Of a stretch of DNA of 64,000 bases, positions 55,401 through 63,340 are shown one piece after another. Origin of the DNA: Nonlabens ulvanivorans (GTDB taxonomy: Bacteria; Bacteroidota; Bacteroidia; Flavobacteriales; Flavobacteriaceae); contig NZ_JPJI01000023.1 in NCBI RefSeq assembly GCF_000732625.1, positions 62,001 to 126,000 on the forward strand. Direction: 5' to 3'. Under the pieces are notes generated by a model. The model worked only from the letters and a program-made list of their open reading frames with translations. It searched no databases and was not told the origin of the DNA. Position 1 is the stretch's first letter, and the number at the start of each line of letters is the position of its first letter. The position numbers were made by a program, and so were the translations under genes.

Positions 55401-56771
55401 GCTGCTGCATTAGGTTTTTTACCTATGGCAATATCGACCAATGCTGGTGCTGAGGTACAACGACCACTTGCAACCGTTGTTGTAGGTGGTTTGATAACTG
55501 CAACTTTACTTACCCTAATAGTACTACCAGTGTTATATGCTTATTTTAATAAGCCTAAAGTTAAGTCAGCTACAAGCCATAATGGAATAGTAACGACTAG
55601 CTTAATGATTTTTTCAATCGCGGCAATAGGTCAGGCACAACAACAGCCTATAGATTTAGAAACCTTGATTCCTATGGCGTTAGAGAATAATGCCAGTATC
55701 AAAGCACAAGAATTACAAGTGGATCATTCTAATGAGCTAGTTAATAGTGCATTTAGTTTTGATAAAACCCAGTTGTATTATGAGTTTGATCAAAACAACC
55801 TCGCGATTAATAATAAGCCGTTGAGAGTTTTGGGTATTCAACAAGATTTTAAGTTTCCGACGGTTTATTTTACTCAAAAGAAAGTGAATGAAGCAAATGT
55901 AGCATTGGTAACCAGTGCAAGAGATATCAATAAAAAGAATATTGAAAGAAAAGTAACCATTGCTTATTATCAGTATCAAATCGCTAGAAAAAAAGAGGTG
56001 GCACTTAAAACTCTCGATAGTTTATATACTAACTTTTCAAGTATGGCGACCAGACGCTTTGAACTAGGTGAGACTAATTATTTAGAAAAAATAACAGCTG
56101 CCTCAAAACAGAAACAGATCAATACTAAATATCTAGAGTCAAGGCTAGATGTTGTGTTAAGTTATAACGAGTTAAAGAAGCTAGTGCAGTCATCTGATAC
56201 TCTTATATTGGTTGCAGAAAAAGATCTAAAAATCCCTCTAGAAAGGATCGATGTTGAGTCTAGTGTAGAATTGGATTATTATCGCAACCGAATTTCTTTA
56301 TTAGATGCACAAAGGCAATTAGAGAAAAAACAATTACTACCAGATATCAGTCTTCATTATTTTCAAGGAACTAATTCTGAACTGAATAGTAGTTTATATG
56401 GTTATCAGGTAGGTTTAAAAATTCCTCTTCTATTTGGAGGACAGTCCTCACGAATTAAAGCATCAGGTATAGCGCAGCAAATTGCATCTCAAGAGTATAA
56501 TGAATATAATATTCAATTAAAGGCTCGATATGAAGCTCTTATGGTAAGAAGAAATCAATTAAATAATGCGCTATTATATTATGAGCAAGAAGGCACCGCG
56601 CTGTCTGATGAAATCCTCAAAACCGCGCAAGGAAGCTTTAAGAATGGTGAGATTGATTTTTATCAATTTATACAAAGCCTAGAAGGAGCCTATGAGATCA
56701 AACTAGATTATCTAGAGCAGTTAAATCAATACAATAATGTAGTAATAGAAATCAATTACTTAACCTTATAA
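52440..56771 (+). CDS. Heavy-metal RND efflux permease (CzcA type) fused to an outer-membrane factor
   Basis: 1443 residues. Residues 1 to about 1035 form an HME-family RND permease with 12 membrane helices. The TM4 motif 'DFGIIIDGAVIIVE' (two Asp and a Glu) is the signature of pumps for divalent ions (Zn, Co, Cd, Ni) rather than Cu(I)/Ag(I). A second hydrophobic stretch near residues 1048-1065 ('TTSLMIFSIAAIGQAQQQ') looks like an internal signal peptide with a cleavage site. The remaining ~380 residues are a TolC/CzcC-like factor ('LETLIPMALENNASIKAQEL', 'FQGTNSELNSSLYGYQVGLK'). Permease-factor fusions are common in Bacteroidota. A palindrome copy encodes 'LAFAKADQQ' in the cytoplasmic loop after TM4. 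Confidence 0.9.
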   Translation: MLSNIINFSIKNKLIILLFTVFIIGFGLYSLTQIPIGAVPDVTNNQVQVITTSRNLSTRDMEQFITYPVELEMANLPGVQEIRSVSKFGLSVVTIVFDDDMGTYLPRQLIAEKIKSATEKIPEGFGTPEMGPITTGLGEIYQYILDVEPGYKDQYTAQDLRTIQDWIVKRQLSGIPGVIEVNTWGGFLKQYEVAINTEKLNAMDITSQEVFIALEMNNSISGGSYIEKVNQAYFIRGEGLISSIDDINNIVVKNSDNFPIYIKDVATVDYGSAPRFGAITGNGEGEKVLGQVMMLKDANSKKVIDAVKERVELISKSLPEGVYINAFLDRSELIAKTTFTVSENLILGCLIVIFIVVLLLGSWRSGLVVASVIPLCLLFALSLMYVFGVDANLMSLGAIDFGIIIDGAVIIVEFIAFEITRKKDEILAFAKADQQQIKDKITIHGASKMMNSAVFGQLIILIVFIPILSLSGVEGKMFKPMALTFSFALIGAMILCFTYVPVVASIFLKPSTISDKNISVRLMKWLHKIYEPVIEWALVSKRIVLSIAVLLLSLSIYLYATMGGEFVPTLDEGDFVIQPVLKTGTSLSNTVAITTQIESILLDEFPEVKQVVTRIGAAEVPTDPMSMEESDVIIVLKPKSEWKSASTKDELADKFKEALAIIPGMEVEFTQPIEMRFNELITGVRADIAIKIFGDDLDVLTKKGNEIGTLIENVLGAADVSVEKIAGLPEMNVKFNRLKIARYGLNIQEVNDMIAMGFAGRQAGSVFEGEKRFDLVLRLDKKNRRDIEDLKNLYIDVPNGGKIPLSELAEITYQKGAAKISRDDTRRRIVVGVNVRNRDLQSVVDDVQKLIDDNVELPVGYNITYGGQFENLQSAKSRLLVAVPIALILIFILLYFAFKSVKEALIIYSAIPLAAVGGVLLLWIRDLPFSISAGVGFIALFGIAVLNGIVLIEHFKELKKEGRFNNINDLIKQGTRDRLRAVLLTAMAAALGFLPMAISTNAGAEVQRPLATVVVGGLITATLLTLIVLPVLYAYFNKPKVKSATSHNGIVTTSLMIFSIAAIGQAQQQPIDLETLIPMALENNASIKAQELQVDHSNELVNSAFSFDKTQLYYEFDQNNLAINNKPLRVLGIQQDFKFPTVYFTQKKVNEANVALVTSARDINKKNIERKVTIAYYQYQIARKKEVALKTLDSLYTNFSSMATRRFELGETNYLEKITAASKQKQINTKYLESRLDVVLSYNELKKLVQSSDTLILVAEKDLKIPLERIDVESSVELDYYRNRISLLDAQRQLEKKQLLPDISLHYFQGTNSELNSSLYGYQVGLKIPLLFGGQSSRIKASGIAQQIASQEYNEYNIQLKARYEALMVRRNQLNNALLYYEQEGTALSDEILKTAQGSFKNGEIDFYQFIQSLEGAYEIKLDYLEQLNQYNNVVIEINYLTL
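53720..53735. repeat. 16-bp palindrome copy 13 (exact)
   Basis: Exact copy in the czcA-like gene in the Ala-Phe-Ala-Lys-Ala frame, in a loop between membrane helices. It is 3650 bp from copy 12. Confidence 0.95.
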
Positions 56772-56781
56772 AATTAAAGAC

Positions 56782-57945
56782 ATGCAACGCATTATAAATA
56801 AATACACTTTTTTAATTCTATTACTGGTTCTAGCCAGTTGTGGTGAAAAAGAATCTACAAGTTTAGATAGTCAAACGTCAGACACTCATCGCAATGATGA
56901 TAGGATATTTGTATCTACAGCACAGTTTGAAAATAGTAATATGACACTGGGAAAACTGATCCAGCAACCTTTTCCTATAACTGTAAAAACAACCGGAATG
57001 ATAGATGTGCCACCAGAAAATAGAGCGGTCGTAAATGCAACTATGGGCGGTTATATTAAATCAACTCCGTTATTAATAGGTGATAAGGTGCGTAAAGGAC
57101 AGGTTTTAGTGTCAATTGAGAATCCAGATTTTGTTAAGATCCAGCAAGAGTATCTGGAAGTTAAGGAACAAATGACTTATTTGAGAGTGGAGTATGAGAG
57201 ACACCAAACTATGATGGATGAAAACATTACCTCTCAAAAAAGTTTCTTAAAAGCAGAAAGTTCTTATAAAACTATAAACGCTAGATACACTGGATTGCGC
57301 AAGCAATTACAAATGTTAAATATATCTCCTTCTAATGTAGAAGCAGGCACGATTGTATCTGTAGTTAATATTTATGCACCTATCTCTGGAAGTATTACTA
57401 AAGTTAATGTAACTAGAGGTACCTATGTATCACCTGCAACAGCAATTCTAGAAATAATCGATAATGATCACTTACATCTAGAATTATCGGTTTTTGAAAA
57501 AGATATTCTGAAACTTCAAAAAGGACAAAAGATTAATTTTAAAATCCCAGAGTCATCAAATGAAACTTTCCTTGCCGACGTTCATCTTATCGGTACCACG
57601 ATTGAAGATAATAGAACTATAAAGGTTCATGGACACATAAATAGTGAAAAGGAAATACATTTTCTAACAGGTATGTTTGTTGAGGCAGGAATTGTGATTG
57701 ATTCCGCTTCCGCGAAAGCGTTACCAGAAACAGCTGTTGCAAATATGGACAATGAAAATTATGTGTTGATACTAGATGAAACTACTAATGCAGGCTATTA
57801 TTTTACACAAGTTGAAGTTGAAATAGGTCAACAATTAAATCAGTATATTGAAATAGTAACCGATTCTAAAATCAACGATGAAATTACTTTTTTAATTAAA
57901 GGTGCTTTTAATCTAGTCGGAGAATCTGGTAGTCACGATCATTAA
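56782..57945 (+). CDS. Periplasmic adaptor of the metal efflux pump (CzcB type)
   Basis: 387 residues. Lipoprotein signal ('FLILLLVLASCGEKES', Cys about residue 20). Barrel-sandwich and coiled-coil parts are visible: 'NATMGGYIKSTPLLIGDKVR' with 'KGQVLVSIENPDF', a helical hairpin of about residues 115-185, and 'NIYAPISGSITKVNVTRGTY'. It joins the permease to the outer-membrane factor. It starts 10 bp after the czcA-like gene. A palindrome copy (one mismatch) encodes 'SASAKALPE' near residue 310. Confidence 0.92.
   Translation: MQRIINKYTFLILLLVLASCGEKESTSLDSQTSDTHRNDDRIFVSTAQFENSNMTLGKLIQQPFPITVKTTGMIDVPPENRAVVNATMGGYIKSTPLLIGDKVRKGQVLVSIENPDFVKIQQEYLEVKEQMTYLRVEYERHQTMMDENITSQKSFLKAESSYKTINARYTGLRKQLQMLNISPSNVEAGTIVSVVNIYAPISGSITKVNVTRGTYVSPATAILEIIDNDHLHLELSVFEKDILKLQKGQKINFKIPESSNETFLADVHLIGTTIEDNRTIKVHGHINSEKEIHFLTGMFVEAGIVIDSASAKALPETAVANMDNENYVLILDETTNAGYYFTQVEVEIGQQLNQYIEIVTDSKINDEITFLIKGAFNLVGESGSHDH
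57705..57720. repeat. 16-bp palindrome copy 14 (one mismatch)
   Basis: CGCTTCCGCGAAAGCG in the adaptor gene. It has the same T-to-C change as copy 6, read Ala-Ser-Ala-Lys-Ala. It is 3985 bp from copy 13. Confidence 0.9.
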
Positions 57946-57950
57946 AAATT

Positions 57951-58640
57951 ATGCATACTAAAGAAAAACATTATATCAATCGTAGTGCGTGGTTGAGAGC
58001 TGCTGTATTAGGAGCAAATGATGGGATTTTATCTACGGCTAGTATCATCATAGGTGTTGCCGCAGCGAGCACAACGAGAGAACCAGTTTTACTTGCTGGT
58101 GTCGCTGGGTTAGTGGCAGGAGCTTTATCTATGGCTGCTGGTGAATATGTTTCTGTTAGCTCTCAAACAGATATAGAGCAAGCTGATCTAAAACGCGAGA
58201 AACAAGAGCTGATAGATATGCCAGAGCAAGAGTTAGTAGAGCTTGCTAAAATCTATGAAGAAAGAGGTTTAAATCCAGCTACAGCAATAGAAGTCGCAAA
58301 GCAGTTAACAGCACATGATGCCCTAGGAACTCATGCAAGAGATGAACTAGGAATATCAGAACAGACCGAAGCTAAACCTTTACAGGCAGCTTTGTCCTCA
58401 GGTATTGCTTTTACAGTCGGTGGTTTCTTGCCAGTGGTTGTTGCTTATATGTCACCTCTTGATCTGATGGAATATGTTCAGTATGTATTTGCTATAGTGT
58501 TTTTAATCTTGTTAGGTGTTGTTGCTGCGCGTGCAGGTGGTTCTAGTGTTTTGAAAGCTATTTTTAGAGTGACTTTATGGGGTACACTGGCCATGGGAAT
58601 TACAGCATTAATAGGGAATTTATTTGAAGTGAATCTATAA
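57951..58640 (+). CDS. VIT/CCC1-family iron or manganese transporter
   Basis: 229 residues. The VIT1 core motifs are present: 'WLRAAVLGANDGILSTASII' in TM1, 'GLVAGALSMAAGEYVSVSSQ' in TM2, a cytoplasmic acidic helical segment ('EQADLKREKQELIDMPEQEL'), and three more helices. Family members export Fe2+ or Mn2+ from the cytoplasm (to vacuoles in plants and yeast). It begins 5 bp after the adaptor gene, so the operon seems to combine an RND pump with a second divalent-metal exporter. Confidence 0.9.
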   Translation: MHTKEKHYINRSAWLRAAVLGANDGILSTASIIIGVAAASTTREPVLLAGVAGLVAGALSMAAGEYVSVSSQTDIEQADLKREKQELIDMPEQELVELAKIYEERGLNPATAIEVAKQLTAHDALGTHARDELGISEQTEAKPLQAALSSGIAFTVGGFLPVVVAYMSPLDLMEYVQYVFAIVFLILLGVVAARAGGSSVLKAIFRVTLWGTLAMGITALIGNLFEVNL

Positions 58641-58671
58641 AAATCTATTATCGCATATTCTTTAAATCCTG

Positions 58672-58884
58672 TTATGGATTAACAGCACAACCTTTTGCTT
58701 CTTTCTTAACACCTAATTTTACCAGAATAGTTTCTAGTAAACACCACTTTGTAAATGCAGACTGTATAAGATTAACACCTATAAATACCGTAAACCACAT
58801 CCAGTTTGGGTTTACATAAACGGTTAACACCACGCTTAAAAGTACCATTGTACCTACGATTACTCTAAAATATGTATTTAACAT
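58672..58884 (-). CDS. DUF2892 (YgaP-like) small membrane protein
   Basis: 70 residues with two transmembrane helices ('FRVIVGTMVLLSVVLTVYV' and 'WMWFTVFIGVNLIQSAFTKW') and the family's 'CLLETILVKLGVK' end, plus a C-terminal Cys. Such proteins often stand alone or fused to rhodanese domains. It lies 12 bp after the second RND permease on the same strand, so it is the last gene of that operon. Function is unknown. Confidence 0.85.
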   Translation of the reverse strand: MLNTYFRVIVGTMVLLSVVLTVYVNPNWMWFTVFIGVNLIQSAFTKWCLLETILVKLGVKKEAKGCAVNP

Positions 58885-58896
58885 TGCTTGATTTTA

Positions 58897-61800
58897 TTAT
58901 TTATAATTTTTCTTTTCTATCATATAATAAACTAATGGTACTACCAGTAAGGTCAATACAGTAGACACAATAGTTCCACCCATTAATGATATTGCCAACC
59001 CTTGAAAAATAGGGTCAAATAGTATGACAAATGCGCCTATAACAACTGTACCTGCAGTAAGCAAGATAGGAGTGGTACGTACCGCACCAGCTTCAATAGC
59101 AGCCTGTTTAAGAGGCACACCTTCGGCAGTTCTTAAATTGATGAAGTCTATTAATAGTACAGAGTTCCTAACCATAATACCGGCTAGGGCTATCATTCCT
59201 ATAAAAGATGTTGCAGTAAAGAAAGCACCCATAATCCAGTGACCTAAAATAATACCGATTAGGGATAACGGTATGGCCACCATCATAACGATAGGTGCTT
59301 TAAAATTTTGAAACCATCCTACAATCAATATGTAGATTAAGATGATGGCTCCTAGAAATGCAATTCCCAGATCTCTAAATACTTCTAATGTTATTTGCCA
59401 TTCGCCATCCCATTTTACCGTATAATCATCTTCAAAATCTGGTTGGCCTAAATAAATTTCGCTAATACTGTAGCCTTCAGGCATAGGAATTGATTTTAAT
59501 TTTTCTTCCATGCCCAGAATAGCATATGCAGGACTTTCTAGTTCTCCTGCCATATCTGCCATGACGTAAACGACTCTTTTTTGATTTTTACGATAAATAC
59601 TTTTTGCACTTATAGACTCACTGATCTCTACTAAGTCTGCAATAGGTACCATGGTTCCCTGATTAGAAGCAACTTTAAGTTGTGAAATGTCTTGAATCGT
59701 TGACTTCTCTTTTTCATCTAGCGCTAGTACGATACCTATTTGCTGTACAGCATCTTCATCATATAGATTTGTTACTGGTCTATCAGATAGTGCTAGGTGC
59801 ATGGTGTAGGCTATTTGTTGCGGTGCCACGCCATATAACATTGCCTTTTCTTTGTTGATAGTAAATTGATATTCAGTTTGGTCGTTTTCTACCATCCAGT
59901 CTATATCAACTACATCATCCGTGTTCTTTAAAATATTTTGAACCTCATTTGCTACAATAATCTGTTGTTCATAATCAGGACCATAAATTTCTGCAACAAT
60001 TGTAGATAGCACTGGTGGTCCTGGCGGTACTTCTACCAGTTTTACATTGGCATTATACTTCGCAGCGATTTTTTGAATATCAGGACGCAATAAGCTAGCG
60101 ATATCATGACTTTGTGCACTACGTTTTTCTTTATCAATTAGATTAACTTGTATATCAGCCATATTACTACCGCCACGCAAATCATAATGACGCACTAGTC
60201 CGTTAAAAGTGATAGGTGCAGATGTCCCGATGTAATTTTGATAATTGACTACTTCTGGTCTAGTAGATAAATACTGAGATATTTCTTGAGCGACCACACC
60301 AGTGCGTTCTAGTGTTGTACCTTCAGGCATATCTATGACCACTTGAAACTCGTTTTTATTGTCAAATGGCAACATTTTTACCGCAACAGAATTTGTGAAA
60401 AACAATCCCATGGTAACTAGTAAAATCAAAAAAGTACCACCTAGAAATAACCATCGGTTGAAACGATTTTCCATTAAAGGACGCTCAAATTTATTATACA
60501 GTCTATAAATAAGAGTTTCTTCAAGTGGTTTTTCTGTTTTTTCAACTCTACCTTTTTTGTCTTTTTCTCTTAAGAATATATAACCTAAGTATGGAGTGAT
60601 GGTTAAGGCTACAAATAAAGATAAAATCATGGCAATGGAAGCTCCTATAGGCATAGGTGCCATATATGGTCCCATTAATCCAGATACAAAAGCCATAGGT
60701 AATACAGATGCGATTACCGTAAAAGTTGCTAGGATAGTAGGGTTCCCTACTTCGTTTATAGCATATAAGGCAGCATCTTTAAAAGGCAATCGCTTCATTT
60801 TAAAGTGGCGGTGCATATTCTCTGCTATAATGATGGAATCATCAACTACAATACCGGTTACAAACACTAATGCAAATAAGGTGATCCTGTTTAAGGTGTA
60901 GTCCAGCATGTAATAACTCAATAAAGTTAATGCAAACGTGATCGGTACAGAAAGAAATACAACGAGTCCTCCACGCCAGCCCATCGCTAGCATTACAACA
61001 AAGGTTACAGCAATAATAGAACCTATAAGGTGCAATAATAATTCTGACACTTTATGAGATGCCGTCTCGCCATAATTACGTGTAATTTCTACTTGCACAT
61101 CATCTGGTATTAAGGTCTTGCGCAGGTGTTCAACTTTGGCAATAATGACATCTGCAATTTTCATAGCATCTGCACCTTTACGTTTTGCAACAGATATAGT
61201 TACCGCTGGATATTCAGATAAGAAATCGGTTTTTTTATCACTTCCTAGACCAAAGCCTAAACTCACATAACTTTGAGGCACCTCTGGTCCATCAATTATT
61301 TGAGCGACTTGTTTTAAATAGATAGGTTGGTTTTGTTGCACACCAACTACAAGATTTTCAACATCAGTAGTACTGGCTAGGAAATCACCAGTGTTAACGA
61401 TAAACTCGGTGTCGTTTTTATCAAATTTTCCAGCATTAAGTTGGGCGTTATTAGCCTTAATCATTTGAGAGACTTGCATAAAGTCTAGACCACTAGAGGC
61501 TAGTTTATCCTTATCTAAAACAACTCTTAGTTGACGTTCTCTACCACCTATTTTATGTGTGATAGCGACATCGTTTATTTTCTTTATTTCGGCCTCTAAT
61601 TCATGAGCCATTTGTCCTAGTTGATAATCACTATAATTCTCACTCCATAAAGTAAGGCCTAGCATCGGGACATCATCTATGGCACGTGTTTTTACCAGTG
61701 GCATGGTCACGCCTTCAGGCATTTGATCCATGTGTTTATTGATCTCGTTGTATAATTTCACAAAACTGCGTTCAATATCCTCGCCCACATAAAACTGCAC

Positions 61801-62091
61801 AATCACCATTCCTTGTTCCTTCATAGAAGTAGAGTAGACGTACTCGACACCTTTGATGTTAGAAATAAGTTGCTCCAGTGGTTTAATAACACGAGATTCC
61901 ACCTCAGTAGGGCTAGCACCTGGATAACCTACAAAGATATCTGCCATAGGCACATCGATCTGTGGTTCTTCCTCACGTGGTATTAAAAATGAGCTGTATA
62001 CTCCTACGACCATAAAGACGATCATTAAGAGTACAGTCAGCTTTGAATTCATAAAGACTTTGGCAACTTTACCAGCTAATCCTTCTTTCAT
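58897..62091 (-). CDS. RND efflux permease (hydrophobe/AcrB-like branch)
   Basis: 1064 residues with 12 predicted membrane helices. The proton-relay pair is in 'VTGIVVDDSIIIAENMHRHF' (VDD motif in TM4). Other landmarks are the N-terminal 'FLIPREEEPQIDVPMADIFV' with 'GYPGASPTEVESRVIKPLEQ', and the late 'TPILLTAGTVVIGAFVILFD'. It lacks the DFG motif of the metal pump upstream. It likely exports organic compounds, but the substrate is unknown. Gene order on the minus strand is outer-membrane factor, adaptor, permease, DUF2892. Confidence 0.93.
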   Translation of the reverse strand: MKEGLAGKVAKVFMNSKLTVLLMIVFMVVGVYSSFLIPREEEPQIDVPMADIFVGYPGASPTEVESRVIKPLEQLISNIKGVEYVYSTSMKEQGMVIVQFYVGEDIERSFVKLYNEINKHMDQMPEGVTMPLVKTRAIDDVPMLGLTLWSENYSDYQLGQMAHELEAEIKKINDVAITHKIGGRERQLRVVLDKDKLASSGLDFMQVSQMIKANNAQLNAGKFDKNDTEFIVNTGDFLASTTDVENLVVGVQQNQPIYLKQVAQIIDGPEVPQSYVSLGFGLGSDKKTDFLSEYPAVTISVAKRKGADAMKIADVIIAKVEHLRKTLIPDDVQVEITRNYGETASHKVSELLLHLIGSIIAVTFVVMLAMGWRGGLVVFLSVPITFALTLLSYYMLDYTLNRITLFALVFVTGIVVDDSIIIAENMHRHFKMKRLPFKDAALYAINEVGNPTILATFTVIASVLPMAFVSGLMGPYMAPMPIGASIAMILSLFVALTITPYLGYIFLREKDKKGRVEKTEKPLEETLIYRLYNKFERPLMENRFNRWLFLGGTFLILLVTMGLFFTNSVAVKMLPFDNKNEFQVVIDMPEGTTLERTGVVAQEISQYLSTRPEVVNYQNYIGTSAPITFNGLVRHYDLRGGSNMADIQVNLIDKEKRSAQSHDIASLLRPDIQKIAAKYNANVKLVEVPPGPPVLSTIVAEIYGPDYEQQIIVANEVQNILKNTDDVVDIDWMVENDQTEYQFTINKEKAMLYGVAPQQIAYTMHLALSDRPVTNLYDEDAVQQIGIVLALDEKEKSTIQDISQLKVASNQGTMVPIADLVEISESISAKSIYRKNQKRVVYVMADMAGELESPAYAILGMEEKLKSIPMPEGYSISEIYLGQPDFEDDYTVKWDGEWQITLEVFRDLGIAFLGAIILIYILIVGWFQNFKAPIVMMVAIPLSLIGIILGHWIMGAFFTATSFIGMIALAGIMVRNSVLLIDFINLRTAEGVPLKQAAIEAGAVRTTPILLTAGTVVIGAFVILFDPIFQGLAISLMGGTIVSTVLTLLVVPLVYYMIEKKNYK

Positions 62092-62146
62092 TAGATATAT
62101 TTTTTGGGCGTTTTAACAGGCTATCCGTTACAATCTTTTTGAAGGC

Positions 62147-62162
62147 AGTTTTCGCGAAAGCG
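62147..62162. repeat. 16-bp palindrome copy 15 (two mismatches)
   Basis: AGTTTTCGCGAAAGCG in the 121-bp gap between the adaptor and permease genes. The right arm is intact and the left is changed at two bases. It is 4442 bp from copy 14. Confidence 0.75.
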
Positions 62163-62212
62163 AAAAAAACCACAAAAAGGATTTTCACTACTATCCTTAA
62201 CGCAATATTGAA

Positions 62213-63289
62213 TTATTGTATAGTCACTTTTGCACCGTTAAATAGCTTACCATTTGATGAGGTAATGTATTTTTCATCGGCATTAAGTCCTGATAATATT
62301 TCTACTTGATCACCTAGAGTTCTTCCTAATCGCAACCAGCGTAGCATGGCTGTATTATTCTCACTGATGGTATACACACCAGTAAGTTGACCTTTTGTAA
62401 TAAGTGCCGTGGCAGGTATTAAAACATTATGATTTGCAGCTTTTCTTTCAACAGGGAAAGCAATAGTGGCAAACATGCCTGATAGAACCGGTACATCTGT
62501 TTTATCTAACGTTATCTTTACTAGATACTGACCACCAGTTTGTTGTGCAGATGTACTTACTTCTTTTACCTTACCAGTTAATGTTTGTTGAATGGAAGAT
62601 ATCGTTACCTGTACTTCTGTTTCTTTTTTAATTTGAGAGATTTCAGTTTCAGGTACCATAGCCATTACCTCAAAATCGCCAGGAGCCTCTATAGAAAGTA
62701 ACGGTTGTCCAGGATTTGCCATGTCACCTTTTTTAATGTTTTTGCTAGTAATAACACCATTAAAAGGCGCGGTTATATTAGAATATGCAAACTGAGCATT
62801 GATTTCGTTTTTCATTTGCTGTGCACCTTCCAGACGAGCCTTGGCCATATTAAAATTTGCCGTGATGTCATCTAGTTCTTTTTGTGACGCACTATTATCT
62901 GCAAAGAGATTTTTAAATCTGTTGTAATCTTTTTGAGCATTATTAAATGCTGCAGTAGCTTCGGTTATACTAGCGTTTACTTGTCCTTTTTTTGCTTGTA
63001 AATCTGCATTATTAATGGACACTAACAACTGACCTTTTTTTACTGGATCACCTACGTTAACTAGAACATTATTTACAAATCCCATCATGCGTGTACTTAA
63101 TTGTGCGCTATTTGCGGCTTGAACTTTGCCGCTTACCGCAAGAAAAGGACTGCTATTATTGTCAATTACTGCCTGTACCGTTACAGGAATTGCAGGAGAA
63201 TTGTCCACCACTGGTTGAGACTCTTTTTCACCACAGCTCATTATTAGTAAGGTAAAGACTGCGGTTATTAGGATATATGATTTTTTCAT
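62213..63289 (-). CDS. RND efflux periplasmic adaptor (MFP family)
   Basis: 358 residues with a lipobox ('VFTLLIMSCGEKES', Cys about residue 19). Adaptor motifs: 'FVNNVLVNVGDPVKKGQLLV', a coiled-coil hairpin ('NASITEATAAFNNAQKDYNR'), 'YSNITAPFNGVITSKNIKKG', and 'LVKITLDKTDVPVLSGMFAT'. It connects the AcrB-like permease to the TolC-like protein, whose gene lies 51 bp upstream on the same strand. The 121 bp to the permease contain a palindrome copy. Confidence 0.92.
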   Translation of the reverse strand: MKKSYILITAVFTLLIMSCGEKESQPVVDNSPAIPVTVQAVIDNNSSPFLAVSGKVQAANSAQLSTRMMGFVNNVLVNVGDPVKKGQLLVSINNADLQAKKGQVNASITEATAAFNNAQKDYNRFKNLFADNSASQKELDDITANFNMAKARLEGAQQMKNEINAQFAYSNITAPFNGVITSKNIKKGDMANPGQPLLSIEAPGDFEVMAMVPETEISQIKKETEVQVTISSIQQTLTGKVKEVSTSAQQTGGQYLVKITLDKTDVPVLSGMFATIAFPVERKAANHNVLIPATALITKGQLTGVYTISENNTAMLRWLRLGRTLGDQVEILSGLNADEKYITSSNGKLFNGAKVTIQ

Positions 63290-63340
63290 TCTTTATATTT
63301 TATAAATAAAAAGCTTAGGCTCTTTTATTAGATGGATTTG

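Noticed and set aside
7145-62162. The 16-bp palindromes as intrinsic terminators
   Set aside because: Most copies lack a following T-run, nine lie inside genes, and the copies near acs, fasciclin and paralogue 2 sit next to separate, clear terminators.
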